Assembly (NCBI GenBank): GCA_023430285.1
Contig: JAEZAV010000025.1
Location: 1-12,393, forward strand
Reading direction: 5' to 3'
Origin: Methanobacteriota archaeon
Lineage (GTDB): Archaea; Methanobacteriota; Methanobacteria; Methanobacteriales; Methanobacteriaceae
DNA length: 12,393 nucleotides
Shown: in pieces, positions 1 to 5,421 of the stretch
Numbering within the stretch: the first letter of the stretch is position 1
How the letters are laid out: every line of letters starts with the position of its first letter
Position numbers and translations under genes: made by a program
The notes under the pieces: generated by a model
Told to the model about the DNA's origin: nothing
Databases searched by the model: none
The model's input: only the letters and a program-made list of their open reading frames with translations

Positions 1-82
1 TAGTATTTAGTATTTAGTATTTAGTATTTAGTATTTAGTATTTAGTATTTAGTATTTAGTATTTAGTATTTAGTATTTAGTA
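1..82. repeat. Heptad tandem array TAGTATT (at least 11.7 copies)
   Basis: Eleven perfect head-to-tail copies of TAGTATT followed by a five-base partial copy, with no interruption or mismatch. The first base of the window is already in phase, so the array may continue upstream and its true length is unknown. The core TTTAGTA recurs in the dyads at 1458-1490 and 1731-1772 that flank the parA unit. Three units make 21 bp, about two helical turns, so every third copy would face the same side of the DNA. Inference: an iteron-like binding array, probably the centromere of the adjacent ParA system. The alternative is a neutral slippage-prone microsatellite. Confidence 0.95.
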
Positions 83-110
83 AAAACTAATTAGTTTTTA
101 GTTTTTACTA
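78..110. repeat. Dyad A: 13-bp inverted repeat, 7-bp spacer
   Basis: TAGTAAAAACTAA (78-90) and its exact reverse complement (98-110) are separated by 7 bp. Overlapping this is a perfect 20-bp palindrome at 81-100. The first arm begins inside the last partial unit of the heptad array, so array and dyad are physically fused. The arm-spacer-arm geometry (13-7-13) is the same as in the dyad at 1458-1490. Likely a binding site for a dimeric protein encoded by the neighbouring two-gene unit; the function is inferred. Confidence 0.85.
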
Positions 111-346
111 ATCATAGTATGGAAAAAATTTTTTGAAAAATTTTATTGATCTACAACAATGAAATGTTGTCACAGGCAAAAGTTCGAAAAATTTGTGTTT
201 AAACACAGTATTACTATTTTTTAAAATTTAATTACATATACTAACTAATTATTGACAAGTAAATTTTAATTAAAATTAAAAACTATTTATTAAAAAGTAA
301 AAACTTTTTATAGGATTCAACTTAATAATAGTGGAGAGAATTAGAA
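111..346. other. AT-rich leader region between repeat array and parA
   Basis: No gene is visible in this stretch. It holds a run of symmetric AT-rich elements: a 12-bp A6T6 palindrome at 123-134, a perfect 14-bp palindrome TGTGTTTAAACACA at 194-207 directly followed by the short dyad AGTATTACT (207-215), and a 16-bp AT-only palindrome at 262-277. The long A/T tracts suggest intrinsically bent or easily melted DNA. I see no G-rich archaeal origin-recognition (ORB) element, so there is no positive evidence for a replication origin here. Confidence 0.6.
284..312 (+). promoter_or_regulatory. Putative parA promoter with overlapping operator-like dyad
   Basis: Two TATA-like stretches lie upstream of parA: TATTTATTA at 284-292, which would give a leader of about 30 nt containing the ribosome binding site, and TTTTTATA at 305-312. 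Between and over them lies an 8-bp inverted repeat, TAAAAAGT (291-298) and ACTTTTTA (303-310), with a 4-bp spacer. Its 13-bp piece TAAAAACTTTTTA (298-310) occurs again at 1482-1494 and 1760-1772. A repressor binding here would overlap the promoter, which fits the autoregulation common in partition operons; this is inferred. Confidence 0.5.
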
Positions 347-1108
347 ATGAGCGAAGTAATAGGAATCATAAATCAAAAGGGTGGAGTGGCTAAAACCACA
401 ACCGCAATTAACTTGGCTGCAACCCTCAATATGAAGGGTAAAAAAGTATTGCTCGTAGATGTTGATCCCCAGGCAAACGCAACAACTGGTCTTGGCATAG
501 ACAAAACCAACCTAGAATGTTCAATAAGGGACGTGCTACTAGAAGAATGTGAAATTCAAGATGCAATAATATCAACGGACTACGATGGCTTAGATGTCCT
601 ACCAAGTAACCTAGGACTGAGCAAGTTAGAAAAACAGTTAGCAGGTGAAACAGCACCGGAATACATACTCAGAAGATACCTTGAAACAATCTACGACGAT
701 TATGACATCATCATAATTGATTCACCACCAACTCTTGGAAGGTTGGCCTACAACGTACTAGTTGCAAGTGACAGTGTCATAATACCAGTACAAACAGAAT
801 ATTATGCAATGGAAGGAGTAGTTGATTTGTTGGATGCCATTAAAGAAGTTGAAGAAAAGTTGTACAGTGAAACTGAGATTAAAGGCGTTCTCCTAACCAT
901 GCATGATAAGAGGGAAAAGTTAACCAACGAAGTAGCCGCCCTTGTACAGGAGTACTTCAAGGACCAGATGTTTAAAACAATCATACCAAGAAACGCCCCA
1001 GTAAAAAGAAGTTCTGCAGATGGTGTTCCATGTGTAATAAAGTACCCTGAAAGCACGGGTGCAATTGCTTATCTGAAATTTACCGATGAATTTTTGGAGA
1101 GGATCTAA
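347..1108 (+). CDS. parA: ParA/Soj-family chromosome or plasmid partition ATPase
   Basis: A 253-residue ParA-type ATPase that would bind DNA nonspecifically in its ATP-dimer form and drive DNA segregation in the cytoplasm with a centromere-binding partner. The deviant Walker A motif is KGGVAKTT (residues 11-18), with signature Lys11 and Lys16; Ala15 replaces the usual Gly, a variant seen in other ParA proteins. Walker A' is LLVDVDPQAN (35-44) and Walker B is IIIIDSPP (121-128, Asp125). The TMHDKR motif (184-189) and IIPRNAPVKR (212-221) match the conserved DNA-contact end of Soj/ParA. There is no N-terminal helix-turn-helix, so this is a small (type Ib/Soj-like) ParA that leaves site recognition to a partner. 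The ATG start follows GGAG at 333-336. The downstream gene begins 2 bp after the stop. MinD is less likely, since no C-terminal amphipathic membrane helix is seen. Confidence 0.93.
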   Translation: MSEVIGIINQKGGVAKTTTAINLAATLNMKGKKVLLVDVDPQANATTGLGIDKTNLECSIRDVLLEECEIQDAIISTDYDGLDVLPSNLGLSKLEKQLAGETAPEYILRRYLETIYDDYDIIIIDSPPTLGRLAYNVLVASDSVIIPVQTEYYAMEGVVDLLDAIKEVEEKLYSETEIKGVLLTMHDKREKLTNEVAALVQEYFKDQMFKTIIPRNAPVKRSSADGVPCVIKYPESTGAIAYLKFTDEFLERI

Positions 1109-1110
1109 AG

Positions 1111-1449
1111 ATGAAAGAAAATAGTGTAATTTCACGATCACCCCTACAGGAAAGGGCCAAAAGAGAGACTAAAACAAGCAAACCAAAAAAACAGCAAGTC
1201 GATGTGGATGAAACCATAGTGAAAAAGGTGTTTAAAAAGATCGACAACAAACCCCGCCTGGCATTTTGGGATCATGAATCTGCAGCAGTCCTGCACTACC
1301 TCAAAGAAACCCAACCCAACTTCAGCATGAGTGCAGAAACTGCGAAGTTAATGAGAAAAGCAATTAAAGATGAACATCCAGATATTTGGCGTGCTGTCAC
1401 AAATCAACTCAGAGACAACAAACTAGATCCTCAAAAGAATAAAGAATAA
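1111..1449 (+). CDS. Small basic protein, candidate ParA partner (centromere binder)
   Basis: A 112-residue protein with no family I recognise. It starts 2 bp after the parA stop, with GGAGAGG at 1096-1102 inside the parA end as ribosome binding site, so the two are surely co-transcribed. Residues 1-30 are polar and strongly basic (nine Lys/Arg) and look disordered. Residues about 33-105 look folded and helical, including AFWDHESAAVLHYL (51-64) and a final amphipathic segment, SAETAKLMRKAIKDEHPDIW (74-93). A flexible basic N-terminus plus a compact helical domain is the build of small partition adaptors such as ParG, whose N-terminus stimulates the ParA ATPase. Inference from position and shape: it binds the surrounding dyads and heptads and couples them to ParA. 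No helix-turn-helix or ribbon-helix-helix can be assigned with confidence. It could instead be a ParA regulator without DNA binding. Confidence 0.75.
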   Translation: MKENSVISRSPLQERAKRETKTSKPKKQQVDVDETIVKKVFKKIDNKPRLAFWDHESAAVLHYLKETQPNFSMSAETAKLMRKAIKDEHPDIWRAVTNQLRDNKLDPQKNKE

Positions 1450-1457
1450 AAAGTTTT

Positions 1458-1490
1458 AAGTTTTTAGTAAATAGTAATTACTAAAAACTT
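1458..1490. repeat. Dyad B: 13-bp inverted repeat, 7-bp spacer
   Basis: AAGTTTTTAGTAA (1458-1470) and its exact reverse complement (1478-1490) flank a 7-bp spacer, the same 13-7-13 layout as the dyad at 78-110. A 12-bp palindrome TAGTAATTACTA (1472-1483) is nested in its centre. The 16-mer TACTAAAAACTTTTTA begins at 1479 and recurs exactly at 1757-1772. It starts nine bases after the stop of the small partner gene and is followed by a short T-run, so it could also serve as a 3' hairpin or terminator. The match to upstream repeats favours a protein-binding site. Confidence 0.8.
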
Positions 1491-1730
1491 TTTAACAAAT
1501 TTTTACCCGTTCAAAAAAATATATCCTCTAATTTTTATTTAAATTTGTAAACTAGTCCTAAGTTTTATTTTCTATTCATTGAAAAAAAATAAAGTAGCCA
1601 AACTCAATAAAAATATTCAACTAATTTTTTAATTCAGTTATTCATTAGAGATTAAACGATTTTAGGTTTACATTTAAATTAAAGGTGTGAATTAAAAATA
1701 TCCATGTGAAAATCTTTAAGACAGTATAAT

Positions 1731-1772
1731 GTTTTTAGTATTTACTAAAAAGTTTCTACTAAAAACTTTTTA
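1731..1772. repeat. Dyad cluster C: overlapping inverted repeats
   Basis: Two inverted repeats overlap here. TTTTTAGTA (1732-1740) and TACTAAAAA (1743-1751) have a 2-bp spacer. AAAAAGTTT (1747-1755) and AAACTTTTT (1763-1771) have a 7-bp spacer. TACTAAAAAC at 1757-1766 can also pair with 1731-1740. The 16-mer TACTAAAAACTTTTTA at 1757-1772 is an exact copy of 1479-1494. The cluster lies 280 bp past the end of the partner gene, in DNA that otherwise shows no such elements, which makes it a second downstream member of the site family around parA. Confidence 0.8.
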
Positions 1773-1834
1773 ATTGTACATTTCTACAATGAAAATCAAA
1801 TAAGTTTCATGAAAAGTTGAAAACTATCGCGAAA

Positions 1835-1856
1835 AATAAGAAAAAAAATAAAGTTT
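1835..1856 (-). terminator. T-rich terminator of the adhesin gene
   Basis: On the minus strand the adhesin stop codon is followed within about 10-25 nt by TTTATTTTTTTTCTTATTTTT, a T-rich tract typical of archaeal intrinsic termination. No strong hairpin precedes it, which archaeal termination does not require. Confidence 0.5.
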
Positions 1857-1861
1857 CAAAT

Positions 1862-3733
1862 TTATCCTACAGTAAATTTGAAGCTGTAAGATTTGATCTT
1901 GTTACCTGCTGTGTCAGTTACACTACCCATAGGTATAGTTAAAGTGTATGTACCATTTGCAAGTGCTGAATGGTTGATTGTTAGTAGCTTTCCATTCAAG
2001 ACTTTCGTGGTGCTTATAACTTTACCACTGCTGTTTTTAAGGACTATCTGGTTGCTGGTTATTTTAACTGCTTCGTTGAATGTTAGTGTGATTGGTTTGG
2101 TTTTAGAGACTTTTTTTGCATTGTTTAGTGGATCTATCTTTACTATAGTTGGTGATTGGGTGTCTATGACATATTTTTCTGTGTATATCGCTGAAGGGTT
2201 TCCTGATAAGTCAATTGCAAAGAACTTGAGGACTGTGTTGGTTGATATTTTAAATGGTGCGTAGTACCTTGAGCTGTTGAATGTGGGTGTGCTTCCATCT
2301 GTTGTGTAGTAAATGGTTGCAGGTTCACTTAGAACGAAGTTAATTAGTTGACTCGTATTGTAAAGTCCTCCCTTCTTGTTTACTGTAACTGTTGGTATGG
2401 TGTCCTTAAGTAGTATGGATACTGTTACTTGTTCTTCTCCAACCATGTCAGTAATTCTGGCTACACCGCTTGTTAAAGCTGCAAAATTTAAAATTGTGTT
2501 TGCTGAACCATTGTGTATGGTGAATTCAGTTGTTTTCACACTGTTCCTGTAGAATTGAGCAGGTATATATGGAAGATTGTAGTCTGATCCATAGATGTAT
2601 TTGTCGTTTGAATCGTACCAAAGATTGGTGTTGATGGTTGATGTTCCGTAGTTTACAACAGTGTTGGGTGTTGCATTGGCTTTTACAATGATCCAAGGAT
2701 CGTAGAGTGCATTATATATCCATGCCCCTCTGTCGCTGTTTGAACCCCACCAGTTTAATGTGGCGTTCATGTTTCCATTATCAGAGTAAATTTCTGCTCC
2801 AGTATTAGCGTTGTCACCGTATAGCCAGTTGTAATGGATTGTTATATTAGTTGCAAGGATACCACATACAGCTCCCCCTACACCATTTGTAGCTGTGTTT
2901 CCATTGAAGGTGCATCCGTTTATATCCGCCGTACTTAATAATATTCTGATTGCTCCACCATCATTTACAGCTGTGTTGTTAATAAATTTGGTATTAACCA
3001 ACTTGATGTTTGCATTGGAACCAAGCACAGCTCCTGAATCAGTTGCTGAGTTTGATATGAAGGTGCTGTTGTTGATGTTCAAGATTCCGTATTCGAAGAT
3101 TATAGCTCCTCCTTCGCCCTTGCTTTGACTAGCGGCGTTATTAATGAAGGTAGAATTAATTACAATTAATTGAACATTTGATGGGTCTGAACCTCCTATG
3201 GAAAATCCACTATTTCTGGATTCAATTGCACCACCATTAGCTGAGGCTGTGTTGTTTGCCAGTGTACAGTTTAATAGGGTTAAATTTCCCCAGTTACTAA
3301 TGGCTCCTCCGGATAAGTAATAGCCATTTCTGAGTGTCAGGGTTTGCAGTGTTGTTGAAGCTGTGTTATTAAATATTTGGCCTAATTTTCCTGCATCAAT
3401 AATTGTACTTGTCTGACTCTGACCTATTATGGTGATATTTCTTGTGATTTGAAGGTTGTACTCAGAATATACTCCGTTTGATACGTATAACTTACCATTG
3501 GTTTTAGATGATATTATCCCATTTTTTATTGTTGCCTTTGGTCCGTTGGTTCCATTGGTGTGAACAGCATATAATCCATTCCAACTGTCATTACCATGTG
3601 TACTTACGTATATGGTAGAATTGGCAGCTGAAGATGTTCCTGATCCCCATGATAAAATAAAAATAGCACCAACAAGAATAAATGCAAATTTAAAAAGATC
3701 TTTTTTATTTAATCTTTCAAAAATATTTCCCAC
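1862..3733 (-). CDS. Secreted adhesin-like protein, beta-helix plus chitobiase-type and Ig-like domains
   Basis: A 623-residue surface protein. Residues 12-36 hold a basic start, a hydrophobic stretch (FKFAFILVGAIFILSW) and a small-residue region ending in SSAA, a Sec-type signal. Residues about 40-335 form a likely right-handed beta-helix: GGAI-type motifs (142, 167, 208, 259, 286) alternate with STFxNN-type motifs (155, 193, 222, 247, 273), as in polymorphic outer-membrane/adhesin repeats. NWWGSN (327-332) closes the repeat region and is common in methanogen adhesin-like proteins. Residues about 446-524 resemble the chitobiase/hexosaminidase C-terminal domain (IYYTTDGSTPT, FFAIDLSGN), and 525-623 an SbsA-type Ig-like domain. 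Many Asn-X-Ser/Thr sequons suggest glycosylation. No C-terminal membrane anchor is visible, so attachment to the pseudomurein wall must be indirect. The start codon is GTG; the only Shine-Dalgarno-like string (AAGGGG) abuts it, so the message may be leaderless. The ligand is unknown. Confidence 0.85.
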   Translation of the reverse strand: MGNIFERLNKKDLFKFAFILVGAIFILSWGSGTSSAANSTIYVSTHGNDSWNGLYAVHTNGTNGPKATIKNGIISSKTNGKLYVSNGVYSEYNLQITRNITIIGQSQTSTIIDAGKLGQIFNNTASTTLQTLTLRNGYYLSGGAISNWGNLTLLNCTLANNTASANGGAIESRNSGFSIGGSDPSNVQLIVINSTFINNAASQSKGEGGAIIFEYGILNINNSTFISNSATDSGAVLGSNANIKLVNTKFINNTAVNDGGAIRILLSTADINGCTFNGNTATNGVGGAVCGILATNITIHYNWLYGDNANTGAEIYSDNGNMNATLNWWGSNSDRGAWIYNALYDPWIIVKANATPNTVVNYGTSTINTNLWYDSNDKYIYGSDYNLPYIPAQFYRNSVKTTEFTIHNGSANTILNFAALTSGVARITDMVGEEQVTVSILLKDTIPTVTVNKKGGLYNTSQLINFVLSEPATIYYTTDGSTPTFNSSRYYAPFKISTNTVLKFFAIDLSGNPSAIYTEKYVIDTQSPTIVKIDPLNNAKKVSKTKPITLTFNEAVKITSNQIVLKNSSGKVISTTKVLNGKLLTINHSALANGTYTLTIPMGSVTDTAGNKIKSYSFKFTVG

Positions 3734-3744
3734 CCCTTGTTTAT

Positions 3745-3765
3745 GAAATCTTAAATATTTTTTTA
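3745..3765 (-). promoter_or_regulatory. Adhesin promoter, TATA-like element
   Basis: On the minus strand an A-tract followed by AAATATTTAA (3760-3751) is centred about 23 bp before the GTG at 3733. That is close to the usual TATA-to-transcription-start distance, which would make the transcript begin at or within a few bases of the start codon. Confidence 0.45.
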
Positions 3766-4021
3766 AAAAAAATGAATACTCGCATTGTTTTAGAATCGAT
3801 ACACTCGTGATTTTTAAATCATGTTTAAATGCTGCTTTCTGTTTTCAGTCGTCTAAAACCGTGTTAATTGGAATTTTTTATACTAATTGTGTTGAGTTGT
3901 TGCAGTATGGGTTGTGTATGTTGGTTTTCCATGCAAATTCTCATTTTTATAATTAAATTCTTGTTAGTGAGTACTTAAAAATTTTCCTAAATAGATTTTG
4001 AGACTGTATTGTTTGTAGGGA

Positions 4022-4062
4022 TTGAAAAAATAGGGTAAAAAAAAGTATGTTGTTTTAAAAAG
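4022..4062 (-). terminator. T-rich terminator of dapL
   Basis: On the minus strand, 15-50 nt after the dapL stop, several T-tracts follow each other (CTTTTTAAAA, then TTTTTTTT at 4046-4039, then TATTTTTTC). Successive U-runs without a strong hairpin are typical of archaeal terminators. Confidence 0.5.
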
Positions 4063-4075
4063 AAAATGAAGGAAT

Positions 4076-5317
4076 TTAGAGTGAAAGTTTGGAAATTCTT
4101 TCCATGGCTTCCTTGGTATTTTCTAGTGTGTTGAAAGCTGTTAACCTCAAGTATCCTTCACCGCTTGGTCCGAATCCAACACCAGGTGTTCCAACAACGT
4201 TTGCTTCTTCAAGTAATAGATCAAAAAAGCTCCAGGAATCCATGTTTTCAGGTGTTTTAACCCATATGTAGGGTGAGTTAACTCCTCCGTACACATCAAG
4301 CCCCAATTTTTCCATGCTGTTTTTAATGATCTTAGCATTTTCCAAGTAGTAGTCGATGTTTTCTTGGATCTCCTTCTTAGCTTCGTCTGTGTATACTGCT
4401 TCTGCTGCCTTTTGAACTGGGTAGGATACTCCATTGAATTTGGTTGTTGTTCTCCTGTTCCAGAGTGAGTTTAGATCGTGTTTGTTACCCTCTGAATCAA
4501 CTGCTTTAACCTGTTTTGGAACCACTACAAATGCACATCGGGTACCTGTGAATCCAGCGTTTTTGGAGAAGCTCCTAAATTCTATGGCCACATCTTTAGC
4601 ACCTTCAATTTCGTAGATACTCCTTGGTATATCATCTTCTGTTATGTATGCCTCATAGGCTGCATCGAAGAGTATGATTGCATCATTTTCACGTGCATAT
4701 TCAACCCATTTTGCAAGGTCTTCTTTTTTAAGAGCTGTTCCTGTTGGGTTGTTTGGGAAACATAGGTATATGAGATCCACTGAGGATTTTGGGAGTTCTG
4801 GTATGAAGTTGTTTTCTGCTGTTGATGGCATGTAAACCACTCCATCGTACCTTCCACTGTCTTGTATGGATCCTGTTCTGCCTGCCATGACATTACTGTC
4901 CACGTAAACAGGGTAAACTGGGTCTGTTACAGCTATAACATTGTCCAATCCGAATATTTCCTGGATGTTTGCGGTGTCACATTTAGCTGCGTCACTTATG
5001 AAAACCTCATCGGTGTCAAGTTCAATTCCCCTGGCCTTGTAATCATTTTCTATGATTGCTTCTGTTAGGAAGGAGTAACCTTGTTCTGGTCCGTATCCCA
5101 TGAATGTTTCGGAGTTTCCCATCTCAGTAACTGCTTCATTAAATGCCTTGATAACTGCCTTTGGCAGGGGTTTGGTAACATCTCCAATACCCATTTTAAT
5201 TACCTGTGCATCTGGATTTTCAGTTTGAAATTTTTCAACCCTTCGGCTTATTTCAGCAAATAAGTAGCTACTCTCTAAAAGAAGGTAGTTTTCATTGATT
5301 TTAACAGACATTTTCAT
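4076..5317 (-). CDS. dapL: LL-diaminopimelate aminotransferase
   Basis: A PLP-dependent class I/II aminotransferase that converts tetrahydrodipicolinate plus glutamate to LL-diaminopimelate in one step, bypassing the acylated intermediates of the bacterial lysine route. Visible features: the N-terminal signature ENYLLLESSYLF (9-20), IGDVTKPLP (44-52), GYGPEQGY (74-81), FPNNPTGTA (187-195), DAAYEAY (218-224), the PLP lysine Lys252 in SFSKNAGFTGTR (249-260), and the carboxylate-binding Arg391. About 410 residues is normal for DapL. Two ATGs compete: Met1 at 5317 and Met3 at 5311. AGAGG at 5322-5326 lies only about 4 bases before the first but about 10 before the second, so 5311 (411 residues) is the likelier start. 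In Methanobacteriales the product feeds lysine, which is also a pseudomurein component. Last gene of the minus-strand block; 104 bp after gltX. Confidence 0.92.
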   Translation of the reverse strand: MKMSVKINENYLLLESSYLFAEISRRVEKFQTENPDAQVIKMGIGDVTKPLPKAVIKAFNEAVTEMGNSETFMGYGPEQGYSFLTEAIIENDYKARGIELDTDEVFISDAAKCDTANIQEIFGLDNVIAVTDPVYPVYVDSNVMAGRTGSIQDSGRYDGVVYMPSTAENNFIPELPKSSVDLIYLCFPNNPTGTALKKEDLAKWVEYARENDAIILFDAAYEAYITEDDIPRSIYEIEGAKDVAIEFRSFSKNAGFTGTRCAFVVVPKQVKAVDSEGNKHDLNSLWNRRTTTKFNGVSYPVQKAAEAVYTDEAKKEIQENIDYYLENAKIIKNSMEKLGLDVYGGVNSPYIWVKTPENMDSWSFFDLLLEEANVVGTPGVGFGPSGEGYLRLTAFNTLENTKEAMERISKLSL

Positions 5318-5332
5318 TAAACCTCTATAAAC

Positions 5333-5343
5333 TTTTTTTATAT
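5333..5343 (-). promoter_or_regulatory. TATA-like element upstream of dapL
   Basis: ATATAAAAAAA on the minus strand resembles an archaeal TATA box and lies about 25-30 bp before the dapL start. A second AT-rich candidate (ATTTATAG at 5385-5378) lies further upstream and would give a leader that includes the hairpin at 5357-5375 and the ribosome binding site. The sequence does not decide which is used. Confidence 0.35.
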
Positions 5344-5356
5344 CTTACAGTAAATC

Positions 5357-5375
5357 ATTCCAAGAAACTTGGAAT
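5357..5375. repeat. Perfect 8-bp inverted repeat in the gltX-dapL gap
   Basis: ATTCCAAG and CTTGGAAT flank a 3-bp centre. The element sits in the 104-bp gap after gltX and about 40 bp before dapL, between two TATA candidates. It is not followed by a T-run on the minus strand, so it is a poor terminator. An operator for dapL or a leader hairpin fits better; the function is unproven. Confidence 0.6.
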
Positions 5376-5421
5376 TTCTATAAATTGTTATATCTAACTA
5401 GTTTTAAGTACGTGCTTGGTT

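Larger units (their letters stand above)
1450..1861. other. Convergent intergenic region, AT-rich, repeat-bearing
   Basis: This 412-bp stretch separates the plus-strand parA unit from the minus-strand adhesin gene, so both transcripts run into it. Apart from the two dyad clusters (1458-1490 and 1731-1772) it is very AT-rich. I see no supported small gene, RNA gene or tRNA. T-rich tracts on the plus strand after 1490 and on the minus strand at about 1835-1855 are the likely transcription end points of the two flanking genes. Confidence 0.6.
3734..4075. other. Intergenic region between dapL and the adhesin gene
   Basis: This 342-bp stretch contains the 3' end of the dapL transcript on its right side and the adhesin promoter on its left. 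I find no supported small ORF, RNA gene or significant repeat between them. Confidence 0.5.

Noticed and set aside
1..82. CRISPR array
   Set aside because: The 7-bp units are contiguous with no spacers; this is a simple tandem repeat.
1..346. Replication origin
   Set aside because: AT-rich and palindrome-rich next to parA, but no ORB-type element with a G-run and no cdc6/orc1 gene in the window.
347..1108. MinD or nitrogenase iron protein-like ATPase
   Set aside because: The DNA-contact motifs TMHDKR and PRNAPVKR, the size and the partner gene fit ParA/Soj; MinD's C-terminal membrane helix and NifH cysteines are missing.
1893..2264. Open frame antisense to the adhesin gene
   Set aside because: It is a shadow of a real coding sequence with no ribosome binding site or recognisable product; the same applies to the other frames opposite dapL, gltX, idsA, rnj, fni and ipk.
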